Assembly (NCBI GenBank): GCA_016794565.1
Contig: JAEUHQ010000196.1
Location: forward strand, 1 to 64,000
Reading direction: 5' to 3'
Length of the DNA: 64,000 nucleotides
Origin: Planctomycetota bacterium
GTDB lineage: Bacteria > Planctomycetota > UBA1135 > UBA2386
A model generated the notes under the pieces. The model saw only the letters and a list, made by a program, of their open reading frames with translations. It made no database searches and had not been told where the DNA came from. The position numbers and the translations under genes are program-made. Below are positions 1-8,343 of the stretch, piece after piece. Position 1 is the first letter of the stretch; each line of letters begins with the position of its first letter.

Positions 1-630
1 ACGCTCGACAAGACCGACGTGAAGGCACCCTTCGACGGCATCGTCGTGCTGAAGGACGCCGAGGTCGGTGAAGTGGTGTCGCCGAACTCGCAGGGCGGCA
101 GCACCGCGCGCGGCGCGGTCTGCACGATGGTCGACTTCGACTCGCTTGAGGTGCAGGCGAACGTGCCCGAGACTGCGCTCGCGTCGGTGAAGCTCGGCGC
201 CCCCGCCGACGTGTTCCTCGACGCATTCCCCGACGACCGCTACCCCGGCATCGTCGATCGCATCTGGCCCACCGCCGATCGCCAGAAGGCCACCGTCGAG
301 GTCCGCATCCGCTTCGACCAGCGCGACGAACGACTGCGCCCCGAGATGGGCGTGCGCATCGTCTTCCGCCAGGGTGCCGCCGCGCCGGCCGACGCGAGCG
401 CGCCGAAGCGCACGATCGTGGTGCCCGAGAATGCGCTCGTGCTGCAGGACGGCAAGAACGGCGCGTTCGTCGTCGAACGCGACACGGTTCGCTTCCAGCC
501 CGTCGCGGTCGGCCAGCGCAAGAACGGCCGCGCTGCGATCGACGGCGGCCTCGCACCGGGCCAGCGCATCGTGCTCGACCCGCCCGCCTCGTTGCAGGAC
601 GGCAGCCGCGTGCGGCTCGCCGTCGACTGA
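1..630 (+). CDS. Efflux periplasmic adaptor subunit (MacA/HlyD-RND type), C-terminal part
   Basis: This is the 3' part of a periplasmic adaptor (membrane fusion) protein; the reading frame is open to the left edge, so the N-terminal membrane segment and hairpin are outside the window. The visible 209 residues begin in the lipoyl/barrel-sandwich half (KAPFDGIVV, a typical return strand of this fold), then the beta-barrel domain and a membrane-proximal domain with VVPENALVLQDGKNGAFVV. In MacAB-like systems the adaptor links an inner-membrane ABC pump to an outer-membrane channel. The ATPase gene follows after 27 bp and two permease genes after that, which fits a four-gene export operon. The substrate cannot be read from sequence. 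Confidence 0.85.
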   Translation, partial: TLDKTDVKAPFDGIVVLKDAEVGEVVSPNSQGGSTARGAVCTMVDFDSLEVQANVPETALASVKLGAPADVFLDAFPDDRYPGIVDRIWPTADRQKATVEVRIRFDQRDERLRPEMGVRIVFRQGAAAPADASAPKRTIVVPENALVLQDGKNGAFVVERDTVRFQPVAVGQRKNGRAAIDGGLAPGQRIVLDPPASLQDGSRVRLAVD

Positions 631-657
631 TCCAAGGACGCCGACCCGAAATCCCCC

Positions 658-1365
658 ATGGTCACCGCCATCGAGATCCGTTCCGTCACCAAGACCTACC
701 AGCGCGGCGGCGAGTCCCTGCGCGTGCTCGACGAACTCGAGCTCACGATGGACGCGAGCACGTTCTACGCGCTGATGGGCCCGTCGGGCTCCGGCAAGAC
801 GACGCTGCTGAATCTCGTCGGCGGCCTCGACCACGCCGACAGCGGGAGGGTCGTCGTCGGCGGCACGGACCTGGGCTCGCTGTCCGGCGGCGAACTCGCG
901 CAGTGGCGCGCGGAGAACGTCGGCTTCGTGTTCCAGGGCTTCAACCTGCTGCCGGTGCTGACGGCGCGCGAGAACGTCGAGCTGCCGCTGCTGCTGGCGC
1001 CCCTGTCGAAGAGCCAGCGCCGCGCACAGGCCGAACGCGCACTCGAACTCGTCGGCCTGAAGGACCGCATGGGCCACAAGCCGCGCGAACTGTCGGGCGG
1101 CCAGGAGCAGCGCGTCGCGATCGCGCGCGCGATCGCCACCGACCCGAAGGTCATCCTCGCCGACGAACCGACCGGCGATCTCGACCGCACCACCGCGGAC
1201 TCCGTGCTCGACCTGCTGCAGCGCCTCAACCGCGAACTGAAGAAGACCATCCTGATGGTGACGCACGACCCGCAGGCCGCCGGCTTCGCCGACAAGGTCG
1301 TGCACCTCGACAAGGGCAGACTCGGCCGCATCGACGACAACCGCGCGGCGGCCGGGAGGGCCTGA
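658..1365 (+). CDS. ABC transporter ATP-binding protein (MacB/LolD family)
   Basis: ATPase subunit of 235 residues, normal for the LolD/MacB-type family that powers FtsX-like permeases. Visible motifs: Walker [10 protein letters not shown] near residues 41-49, ABC signature [14 protein letters not shown], and Walker [13 protein letters not shown], where the D-L-D ending is typical of this family. The H-loop is in MVTHDPQAA. The signature has GQEQR where GQQQR is usual, a mild variant. The ATG start sits 27 bp after the adaptor stop, and the permease ATG follows after 3 bp, so adaptor, ATPase and permeases are probably co-transcribed. The protein would act on the cytoplasmic face of the inner membrane; the exported molecule is unknown. 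Confidence 0.93.
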   Translation: MVTAIEIRSVTKTYQRGGESLRVLDELELTMDASTFYALMGPSGSGKTTLLNLVGGLDHADSGRVVVGGTDLGSLSGGELAQWRAENVGFVFQGFNLLPVLTARENVELPLLLAPLSKSQRRAQAERALELVGLKDRMGHKPRELSGGQEQRVAIARAIATDPKVILADEPTGDLDRTTADSVLDLLQRLNRELKKTILMVTHDPQAAGFADKVVHLDKGRLGRIDDNRAAAGRA

Positions 1366-1368
1366 GCC

Positions 1369-2535
1369 ATGCCCTGGAAACTGCTGTGGCGGAACGTGCT
1401 CCGCCATCCGATCCGCGCGATCCTCACGGTCGGATCGGTCGCGACCGCCGTGTTCCTGCTGTGCATCCTCGACGCGTCGTACCGAGGCCTCGACGCCGCG
1501 GTCGCCGACGCGTCGAAGACGAGGCTCTGGGTGCAGTCCGCGGTGAGCCTCTTCGTTGATCTGCCCGAAGGGTACCAGCCGAAGATCGAAGCGGTGCCGG
1601 GCGTGAAGGACGTCGTGCGGTTCCAGTGGTTCGGCGGCATCTACCAGGACCCGTCCAACTTCTTCGCGCAGTTCGGTGTGGACGCCGCGAAATGGTCGGC
1701 CAACTATCCGGAGATCGAACTCGTCGAGGGCAAGCTCGCCGACTGGGAAGCCGCGCGCACGAACTGCATCATCGGTCGCGACCTCGCCGACCGTTTCGGC
1801 TGGCGCGTCGGTGACCACGTCCCGCTGATCGGCGCGATCTTCCCGCGCACGGACGGCGGCGTGTGGGACTTCACCATCGCCGGCATCTACGAGTCGCGCT
1901 CGGTCAACATCGACCAGGGCACGCTGTACTTCCACTACGAGTACCTGCGCGAGGGTCTCGAGCAGGGTGCGGTGCAGGGACCGCGCGGCGTCGGCGTGTT
2001 CCTGACCTGCCTGCACCCGGGCGCCGACGCGTCTGCGGCGATCGCGGCGATCGAGCAGACCTACGAGAACGGTCCGCAGCGCGTCCGCGCGACGACGGAA
2101 GCCGAGTTCCAGCGGCAGTTCATCACGATGCTCGGCAGCGTGCCGACCCTGCTCGCCGGCATCGGGAGCGGCGTGCTCTTCGCGATCTTCTTCGCCGTGC
2201 TCAACACGGTCCTCATGGCGGCCCGCGAACGAACGCGCGACGTGGGCATCCTCAAGGCGCTCGGCTTCACCGACGGTTCGATCGCCGGCCTCCTGCTCAG
2301 CGAGGCGATGCTGCTGTGCACGGCCGGCGGCGCGGTGGGCGCCGCTCTCGCACTGCTCTCGAACCGCGCGCTGTGGTCGTTCATGAGCGCGTTCATTCCC
2401 GGTTTCTCCATCCACACGAACGTCGCGATGAGCGGGCTCGCGCTGTCGGTCGTGATCGGCGCATTGGCCGGCGCGCTGCCTGCGCTCCGCATGCGCCGCC
2501 TGGCACCCGTGACCGCCTTGCGGTCGGAGGCCTGA
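1369..2535 (+). CDS. ABC transporter permease, FtsX/MacB-type (first)
   Basis: Membrane subunit of 388 residues. One N-terminal membrane helix follows a short basic stretch, then comes a large periplasmic domain (about residues 45-260, MacB-like core). Three C-terminal helices begin with [20 protein letters not shown] and contain the FtsX motif [15 protein letters not shown], which contacts the ATPase. Such proteins have four helices and work as dimers, or as heterodimers with a second permease. Here a second permease of almost the same size follows directly, so a heterodimer is likely. Spacing to the flanking genes is 3-4 bp, consistent with one operon. Confidence 0.92.
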   Translation: MPWKLLWRNVLRHPIRAILTVGSVATAVFLLCILDASYRGLDAAVADASKTRLWVQSAVSLFVDLPEGYQPKIEAVPGVKDVVRFQWFGGIYQDPSNFFAQFGVDAAKWSANYPEIELVEGKLADWEAARTNCIIGRDLADRFGWRVGDHVPLIGAIFPRTDGGVWDFTIAGIYESRSVNIDQGTLYFHYEYLREGLEQGAVQGPRGVGVFLTCLHPGADASAAIAAIEQTYENGPQRVRATTEAEFQRQFITMLGSVPTLLAGIGSGVLFAIFFAVLNTVLMAARERTRDVGILKALGFTDGSIAGLLLSEAMLLCTAGGAVGAALALLSNRALWSFMSAFIPGFSIHTNVAMSGLALSVVIGALAGALPALRMRRLAPVTALRSEA

Positions 2536-2539
2536 ACCG

Positions 2540-3709
2540 ATGGCTCTCGTGCCTCTCCAGTACAACGTCCGCAGCCTGCTCGTCCGAAAGGGCAACACCT
2601 GGCTGACCGTCTTCAGCATCGCCGCGACCGTCGCGGTGCTCGCGGGCATCCTGAGTCTCCAGCAGGGCTTCTCCTCGATGCTCCAGGATCGGGGCCGCGA
2701 CGACCTCGTCGTTCTCCTCCGGACGGGCGCCAACGCGGAGGGCGAGAGTGCCTTCGATCGCGACCGCTGCGAGATCGCGCTCAAGGAGATCCCCGAGTTC
2801 GCCACCGACGCGAGCGGAGCACCGCTGGCGTCCGCCGAGCTGTACCTCGCGGCACTCCTGCCCCGCCTCGACGGCAGCAAGACCAACGTGCCGCTGCGCG
2901 GCGTGCAGCCGGCCACGTTCAAGATCCACGGCGACCAGCTCCGCGTCGTCGAGGGCAAGCCCTTCGAACCGGGAAGCGACGAAGTGATCATCGGCCGCGC
3001 GATCGCCGCGCGCCTCGCGAACGCGAGAGTCGGCGACGTGCTGCAGATCAACGTCACTCCGTTCCGCGTCGCGGGCATCTTCGAATCGAGGGGGTCCTAC
3101 GAAGGCGAGATCTGGGCCGACAGCAACCGGATGCAGGCAGCGCTCAAGGTCGACCACTGGAGTCGCGTGATCGGCGTGCTGCGTCCCGGGAGCGACGCCG
3201 CCGCACTCGCCACCCGCCTCGAGAACGACAAACGCATCCCGGCGAAGGTGCTCACCGAACGTGCCTACCTCGCGAAGCAGACAGGTGCGCTGACCACGCT
3301 GCTCGGCGTCGTCGGCACGCTGCTGTCCGTCATCATGGGCATCGCCGCGGTGTTCACCGGGACGAATGCGATGCTCGCGGCGCTCGCCGCCCGCACGCAC
3401 GAGATCGGCATCCTGCTGGCGACCGGATTCCGCCCGTTCGCGATCTTCCTGTCGTTCCTGCTCGAAGCCGTGCTTCTCGGACTGCTCGGCGGGCTGGTCG
3501 GCGTCGTGCTCGTGCTGCCGCTCAACGGCATGCAGACCGGAACCACGAACTTCTCGACCTTCACCGAGGTCTCGTTCGGCTTCCGCACCACGCCGTTCGC
3601 GATGGGCGTCGCGATCGGGTTCTCGATCCTGCTCGGGCTCGTCGGCGGCGCGTTCCCGGCGTGGCGTGCAGCGAAGATGACGCCGACGCAGGCGCTGCGC
3701 CGCGGCTAG
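2540..3709 (+). CDS. ABC transporter permease, FtsX/MacB-type (second)
   Basis: Second permease, 389 residues, with the same layout as its upstream neighbour: N-terminal helix (TWLTVFSIAATVAVLAGILS), extracytoplasmic MacB-like core, and three C-terminal helices with ARTHEIGILLATGFRPFAI as the FtsX coupling motif. It begins 4 bp after the first permease stop. The TAG stop at 3707-3709 lies inside the left tip of a large palindromic element (3706-3872), so the present C terminus (QALRRG) may have been set by insertion of that element. Being last in the adaptor-ATPase-permease-permease set, it most likely forms the second half of the transport channel. Confidence 0.92.
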   Translation: MALVPLQYNVRSLLVRKGNTWLTVFSIAATVAVLAGILSLQQGFSSMLQDRGRDDLVVLLRTGANAEGESAFDRDRCEIALKEIPEFATDASGAPLASAELYLAALLPRLDGSKTNVPLRGVQPATFKIHGDQLRVVEGKPFEPGSDEVIIGRAIAARLANARVGDVLQINVTPFRVAGIFESRGSYEGEIWADSNRMQAALKVDHWSRVIGVLRPGSDAAALATRLENDKRIPAKVLTERAYLAKQTGALTTLLGVVGTLLSVIMGIAAVFTGTNAMLAALAARTHEIGILLATGFRPFAIFLSFLLEAVLLGLLGGLVGVVLVLPLNGMQTGTTNFSTFTEVSFGFRTTPFAMGVAIGFSILLGLVGGAFPAWRAAKMTPTQALRRG

Positions 3710-3872
3710 TGCCATGAACCGGAAGTCACCTTGTGTTTCGCGGGCCCTCGTCGTCCCCGGCTGCGTTGCGCCTCCTCGACAGATCTCCTCGATATGCCTG
3801 CGGGGTCGCGCCTTGCCAGGAACGACGATGACCTCGCGAGGACACGAGGCCACTTCCAGTTCACGGCACTAG
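3706..3872. repeat. 167-bp imperfect palindrome (MITE-like or structured RNA element)
   Basis: The whole gap between the second permease and the MFS gene is one imperfect inverted repeat centred near 3789. The outer arms, 3706-3726 and 3852-3872, match in reverse complement at 19 of 21 positions, and both ends are CTAG. The inner arms (roughly 3727-3780 and 3798-3851) still align with scattered mismatches and one-base shifts, including the block TCGTCGT near 3749-3755 facing ACGACGA near 3822-3828. As RNA it could fold into one very long hairpin. No open reading frame of note lies in it. It resembles a non-autonomous palindromic element; it also supplies the upstream stop codon and ends 3 bp before the downstream start. 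Confidence 0.8.
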
Positions 3873-3875
3873 CCC

Positions 3876-5084
3876 GTGGTGAATCCGATCCGCAGCGTCG
3901 TCGCGCTCTACCGCGACGCCTTCGGCGGGCTGCCGACGCTCACGTGGCTGCTCGCCGCGGGCGCGTTCCTGAACCGCTGCGGCTCGATGGTCGTGCCGTT
4001 CCTCGGTCCGTACCTGAAGCACTCGTTCGGTTTCACGCCGACCGAAGCGGGCTGGGTCGTCGCCCTGTACGGAGTGGGTGCGTTCTTCGGGAGCTGGGCG
4101 GGCGGCCGCCTCACCGACACCATCGGTCCCGTGCGGCTGCAGATCGGCGCACTCGGCTGTTCGGGTGCGTGGATGCTCCTGATGACGCAGGCGACGACGG
4201 CGTGGACGCTCGTGCCCGCGGTGTTCGTGCTCGGCGTGTTGAACGATGCGTTCCGGCCCGGCACCAACACCGCCGCGGCGATCAGCTGCCCGCCGGAGCT
4301 GCGGCGCAAGGCGCTCTCGCTGAACCGCTTCGCACTCAACCTCGGCTGGGCGTTCGGACCGACGATCGGCGGCTACCTCGTCGCGATCGAGTACCGGTGG
4401 ATGTTCGTCGCCGACGGCCTCACGTGCGGTCTCGCGGCGCTGTGGCTCTGGAAGGGCCTGCGCGGGTGGAATCCGCTGCCGCCGCCGCGCCCCGTGCAGG
4501 ACGCCGCGGCACCGCGCCGCGCGGACGGCCCGTGGCGCGACCGGCACTTCGTCCTGCTGATGGCGGCGAACTTCTGCGTGCTGCTCGCCTTCATGCAGTA
4601 CTTCACCACGGGCTCGCGCGTCTTCGTCGACCACGGCTGGTCGGAGCACACGGTCGGCTGGTTCCTCGCGATCAACCCGATCCTGATCACGCTGTTCGAG
4701 ATGCCCGTCGTGCACGGGCTGCAGCGGAGCCGCGCGCTGCCCCTCATCGCGGCGGGTTCGCTGGTCGTCGGCCTCGGCTACCTGTGCATGCTGCTGCCGT
4801 TCGGCGCGGCGGCGATCGTGTGCTCGATGGTCGTCGTCGCGTGCGGCGAACTGCTCCAGATGCCGCTGCTCGGAGCCCACGTGAACGACCGCGCGCCCGA
4901 CCACGCGCGCGGCGCCTACAACGGTGCCTACGGGATGACCTTCACCGCTGCACTCGTCGCTGCGCCGGCGCTCGGCGGCATGGTCTACGAAGCCGCCGGC
5001 GCGAACACCCTGTGGTGGGCGTGCGGCGCACTCGGCGCCCTCGGCGCCTTCGCTTTCGCGCTCGCCGCGCGCCGCGCGCACTGA
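3876..5084 (+). CDS. MFS transporter
   Basis: Major facilitator superfamily protein of 402 residues with about 12 predicted membrane helices in two six-helix halves. The loop between helices 2 and 3 carries SWAGGRLTDTIGPVRL, a diverged motif A (G-x-x-x-D-x-x-G). NTAAAISCPPELRRKALSLN in the N-terminal half and HVNDRAPDHARGAYNG in the C-terminal half resemble sugar/drug exporters of the MdtG/YajR kind. The start is GTG at 3876, with a second GTG at 3879; both are just right of the palindromic element, so the native upstream region may have been displaced. Substrate unknown. Confidence 0.85.
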   Translation: MVNPIRSVVALYRDAFGGLPTLTWLLAAGAFLNRCGSMVVPFLGPYLKHSFGFTPTEAGWVVALYGVGAFFGSWAGGRLTDTIGPVRLQIGALGCSGAWMLLMTQATTAWTLVPAVFVLGVLNDAFRPGTNTAAAISCPPELRRKALSLNRFALNLGWAFGPTIGGYLVAIEYRWMFVADGLTCGLAALWLWKGLRGWNPLPPPRPVQDAAAPRRADGPWRDRHFVLLMAANFCVLLAFMQYFTTGSRVFVDHGWSEHTVGWFLAINPILITLFEMPVVHGLQRSRALPLIAAGSLVVGLGYLCMLLPFGAAAIVCSMVVVACGELLQMPLLGAHVNDRAPDHARGAYNGAYGMTFTAALVAAPALGGMVYEAAGANTLWWACGALGALGAFAFALAARRAH

Positions 5085-5137
5085 GCTTCGCGAACGGCGT
5101 TGCGCCGCCGACGGCGCGGTGCTCGCATGCGCACCCG

Positions 5138-6124
5138 ATGCAGATCCCGGCGCACTGGGCCGAAGCCCGGATCGAGGGCAACATCGGCGGCAAGAAGCGC
5201 GTGATCCGACGCTTCGGCTGGTCCGACACGAGCGAGGAGGACGCGCGCCTCCTCGCCGAGCGCCGCGCCGCGGAAGCCCTGCGCGAACTGCAGGCGGGCA
5301 GACCCATCGCGGCGCGCGAGCAGAAGCTGCCGTACGGCGGCGAGGGGCTGCCCATCCGCGAACAGGTCCTCGCGCGTCGCGGGGACATCGTCGTCACGCG
5401 CAACTCGTACGGCGCGCACTGCATCAACGTGCCCGACGTCTGGTTCGCCGACGTCGACCGGCCGCCGCGCTCCGAACTGTCGACGGCCATGGCCACCATC
5501 CTCGTCGCGATCGCCGGCGCCGTGGTGACGGCTCTGGTGCCCGGGTGGTTCGGGTGGCGTGTGCGAGGCTGCTTCGTGCTGCCGGTCGCCATCGCCAACG
5601 GGATCATCCTGCGAATGCTCGGCGCCCACGTTGCGCGGCGGCTGGAGAACACCGCGTGGCGCCGCAACGCCGGGGTCGAACGGCTGCGGTCGGCCCTGCG
5701 GTCCGTGCCCGACTCCCGCTTCGCCGTCTACGAGACACCGAACGGCTGGCGCCTGCTCGCCCTGCACCGCACGTACGACCCCACGGGCGCGGAGGCGCAG
5801 GATCTGCTCGAGCACGTCGCCAGCGACCCGGCGTTCGCGCAGCTCTGCCGGCTGCAGGCGTGCTTCCGCGCGCGCGTGAGCGGCAAACCCTGGCGCATGG
5901 GCGTTCGCGGCATCCGCCCGCGACCGGGCATCTGGCCGGTGCATCCCGACCGTCGGGCCCTGCGCGAAGCATGGATCGGGGAGTACGAGACGGCCGCGGT
6001 GGACTTCGCCGCGTGCCGCTTCCTCGAGGAGATCGGCACCGCCCCCGTGCACACTCGCTGCGCCGAAGTGCAGCGCATCCACGACGAACTGAGCCGCGCG
6101 CGCGGATCGTTGCCGATCGCGTGA
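5138..6124 (+). CDS. Conserved hypothetical membrane protein
   Basis: Protein of 328 residues starting MQIPAHWAEARIEG. The N-terminal ~110 residues form a soluble region with a run of charged helix (EEDARLLAERRAAEALRELQ) and the stretch GDIVVTRNSYGAHCINVPDV. Two hydrophobic segments follow (MATILVAIAGAVVTALVPGW and a second around GCFVLPVAIANGIILRML). The C-terminal domain has an RFAVYETPNGWRLLALHRTYD-like block and ends with HPDRRALREAWIGEYE. I recognise this as a widespread uncharacterised family, often of about this length, but I know no function for it. It starts 53 bp after the MFS gene. The start is the first ATG that keeps the conserved opening. Confidence 0.8.
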   Translation: MQIPAHWAEARIEGNIGGKKRVIRRFGWSDTSEEDARLLAERRAAEALRELQAGRPIAAREQKLPYGGEGLPIREQVLARRGDIVVTRNSYGAHCINVPDVWFADVDRPPRSELSTAMATILVAIAGAVVTALVPGWFGWRVRGCFVLPVAIANGIILRMLGAHVARRLENTAWRRNAGVERLRSALRSVPDSRFAVYETPNGWRLLALHRTYDPTGAEAQDLLEHVASDPAFAQLCRLQACFRARVSGKPWRMGVRGIRPRPGIWPVHPDRRALREAWIGEYETAAVDFAACRFLEEIGTAPVHTRCAEVQRIHDELSRARGSLPIA

Positions 6125-6180
6125 CCCGCGCGGCAACACGATGGCGGCGCCGCGCCGCGGCCCGCATGATGCCGGCCCGC

Positions 6181-6265
6181 GCGAGGGTGGCGGAACGGCA
6201 GACGCAGCGGCCTTAAAAGCCGCGGGCCGGAAACGGCCGTGAGGGTTCGAGTCCCTCCCCTTGCA
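6181..6265 (+). tRNA. tRNA-Leu (anticodon UAA)
   Basis: An 85-nt class II tRNA. The acceptor stem GCGAGGG pairs with CCCTTGC (one G-T wobble) and the discriminator base is A. The anticodon stem GCGGC/GCCGC encloses the loop CTTAAAA, giving anticodon TAA. A long variable arm (GGGCCGGAAACGGCC region) and T-arm GAGGG-TTCGAGT-CCCTC are present. The bases after the discriminator are CGA, so the 3' CCA is not encoded and must be added by CCA nucleotidyltransferase. The gene converges on the end of the Bat operon, which stops only 3 bp beyond it. A CATGAT hexamer at 6165-6170 could be its -10. Confidence 0.97.
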
Positions 6266-6268
6266 CGA

Positions 6269-7597
6269 TCACGCGCGACCGGCGACGGCGTCGGCGAGAT
6301 CGGCCGCCGCGCGTGCCACGTCCTCCGCCGCCGGCGGGCCGCCGCCGAAACGCGCGGCGTCGAGGGCCGCATGCACGCGGCGCGCGGAGGCCAGAACCGG
6401 CGGCGGCACGAGCAACGCGAGCGCCGACCACGTCGGTTCGCCGGCGAACGGGGCGCGCGCCGCGAGCCCGCACAGGTCTTCGAACGCCGTGAGCGTGCGC
6501 TGCACTTCCCCCGGCGCCGCAGCGACCGCGGCCGCGGCCGCGCGCACCGCCTCGGCGAAGCGTCGCTGCCGTCGGCGTGAGCGGAACGCGCCGTGGACAA
6601 GGAGCACGACGGCGATCACACTGGCGTGCCACCACCACGGCACCGGACGCCGCGCGGACCGCGCATCGGCGTCGACGAGTTCCTGCACACGCGCTGGTAG
6701 CGCCGAGTTCGCGGGTTGCACGGTCACCGGCACCGGCGCCGTCGACTGGACGATGTAGTCCCCGCGGCGCGGCGAGAACGACGCGAACGTCACCGGCGGC
6801 ACCGCCGCAGCACCGGCGCGCAACGCGAGCACGTCGAACACGAACGTGCGTGCCTCGGCCGTGCGCCGCTCGACGAGGCCCTGCACCTGGAAACCCGGCA
6901 GCGGCGGCCACGCCATCGGGGCGAAACGATCGAGATTGCCGCGGCCCTCCACTCTCACTTCGAGAGCGAACGACTCGCCGACGTGCACGGACGTGACGGC
7001 CGCCGAAGCCGCGACCGTGAACTCGCCGACGGCGCCGGTCCAGCCCGGCGGGCGCCCGGCGAGCGGGAGCGCCTTCACTTCGAGCGTGCGCACCGCCGAC
7101 AGCACGTTGGCCTCCGCCCGCCCGACGGGCTGGCGACCGCTCAGGAAGTTCTCGGTGAAGCGCTCCCCGAAGGCATACCGCAGTTCGACCGGCTGGATCG
7201 TCGACGTGCCCGGTACGAGCGGCAGCCATCGGTAGCGCAGTTCGAGCACGTCGAACGAGCGTCCGCCCACGTCGCGGCGGCCGGCCGAACGCGCGGACAC
7301 GACGCCGTCGCCCACCGCGATCCTCGCGACCCCGTCCGCCGCCGGCACGAGTTCGACCGCGCGATCCTCGCCCGCCGACAGCCACGGCACGGTGACGTGG
7401 TACGGCCGGTCGAGCGGCTGCTGGAACAGCGGCACCGCATGAGCCCCGAACCAAACGTCGTCGGTCCCGATGCGAACGACCACGTCGACGGGTTCGTGGA
7501 CCCAGGCCGACGTCGCGCTCGCTTCGACTTCGACGAACACGGGCGGCGGATCCTGCGGGATCACGAACGCGAGCAGGCCTGCGAGCAGCGCGCTCAC
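6269..7597 (-). CDS. BatD-like membrane protein, last gene of the Bat operon
   Basis: Protein of 442 residues. A signal-like hydrophobic start (SALLAGLLAFVIPQDPPP) leads into a periplasmic region of Ig-like beta domains (VFVEVEASATSAWVHEPVDV near 19-38; VGESFALEVRVEGRGNLDRF near 205-224, the typical BatD opening of each repeat). A single membrane helix lies near 320-337, followed by a short helical cytoplasmic tail. BatD proteins accompany DUF58 and VWA proteins in Bat clusters; their exact role is unsettled (aerotolerance and envelope stress have been proposed). The GTG start overlaps the stop of the TPR gene by 4 bp (GTGA), which decides the start and implies translational coupling. Confidence 0.8.
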   Translation of the reverse strand: MSALLAGLLAFVIPQDPPPVFVEVEASATSAWVHEPVDVVVRIGTDDVWFGAHAVPLFQQPLDRPYHVTVPWLSAGEDRAVELVPAADGVARIAVGDGVVSARSAGRRDVGGRSFDVLELRYRWLPLVPGTSTIQPVELRYAFGERFTENFLSGRQPVGRAEANVLSAVRTLEVKALPLAGRPPGWTGAVGEFTVAASAAVTSVHVGESFALEVRVEGRGNLDRFAPMAWPPLPGFQVQGLVERRTAEARTFVFDVLALRAGAAAVPPVTFASFSPRRGDYIVQSTAPVPVTVQPANSALPARVQELVDADARSARRPVPWWWHASVIAVVLLVHGAFRSRRRQRRFAEAVRAAAAAVAAAPGEVQRTLTAFEDLCGLAARAPFAGEPTWSALALLVPPPVLASARRVHAALDAARFGGGPPAAEDVARAAADLADAVAGRA

Positions 7598-8343
7598 CAG
7601 TCGCGCTCCCCTGCCACGGCACTGGCGCGCTGCGCGTCGCGGCGCATCCGCTGCTTCTCGGCTTCGCGCTGCTGCACACGCAGCAGGAGCCGCGCGACCT
7701 CGGCCGGCGGCAGGACCGCGGCCGCGAGATCGGGCGCGATCTCCTCGGGCGGGCGCTCGGTCGGCCGCGGCGGCTCGGGCGGCGGCGGCGCCTTCTCGGT
7801 GGCGTTCTCGCGCCACTTCGCCGCGTCCTCCGCCGCCGACCGGCGGAACTCGGCGAGCGTGCGGGAGGCGCGCTCGGCGTTGCGCCGGGCCTCGGGCCAG
7901 GTCCCGCGGGCGTCGGCAGCGCGCAGGAAGCCGCGCACGGCGAGTTCGGCGCCCCGCACCGCGGATTGCCACGCGAGCGGCTCGGCGTCGGGCAACCGGG
8001 CGGCGGCCGCGGCCCGTTCGCCGCGCTGCAGCGCCGCCATCGCCGCGACGAACTCGGCGCGTGCGCGCACCGCCTCGTCACGGCCCTCGAGCAGCGGCCG
8101 GATCGCATCCTCCGCATCGGCCGTCCGCTGCACACGCAGCGCCGCGAGCGCGAGGTCGTACGCGAGGTGCTCCGGGCACGGATTCCCGGCGGCCGCGACC
8201 GCGGCGGCGAGTTCGCGGTGCGCTTCGACGAAGTGCCCGGCGCGGTAGTGCGCGAGGCCTCGGGCCTCGTGCGCGGCCGACGACGTCGGCTGCTGCGGAA
8301 GCAGGCAAGCAGCGGCCAGAGCGAGAACCTTCGCGGTCGTCAT
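7594..8343 (-). CDS. TPR-repeat protein of the Bat operon (BatC/BatE-like)
   Basis: Protein of 249 residues with a hydrophobic N-terminal stretch (TTAKVLALAAACLL) that may be a signal or lipoprotein peptide. It is followed by helical repeats with TPR character (HEARGLAHYRAGHFVEAHRE; LAYDLALAALRVQRTADAED). A Pro/Glu-rich linker (about residues 190-205) precedes a basic C-terminal helix that reads like a BatC tail (LLLRVQQREAEKQRMRRD). Its place between a VWA gene and the BatD gene matches the order BatA, BatB, BatC, BatD known from several phyla. The ATG start overlaps the preceding stop by 4 bp (ATGA). Confidence 0.75.
   Translation of the reverse strand: MTTAKVLALAAACLLPQQPTSSAAHEARGLAHYRAGHFVEAHRELAAAVAAAGNPCPEHLAYDLALAALRVQRTADAEDAIRPLLEGRDEAVRARAEFVAAMAALQRGERAAAAARLPDAEPLAWQSAVRGAELAVRGFLRAADARGTWPEARRNAERASRTLAEFRRSAAEDAAKWRENATEKAPPPPEPPRPTERPPEEIAPDLAAAVLPPAEVARLLLRVQQREAEKQRMRRDAQRASAVAGERDW

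Noticed and set aside
3731..6124. A 797-codon plus-strand frame spanning the MFS gene
   Set aside because: Only the 3' part from ATG 5138 encodes a protein with a conserved opening. The rest is out of frame with the MFS gene and Arg/Ala-rich.
6181..6268. Extending tRNA-Leu to include an encoded CCA end
   Set aside because: The three bases after the discriminator are CGA, so CCA is not encoded, unlike tRNA-Thr at 25810-25885.
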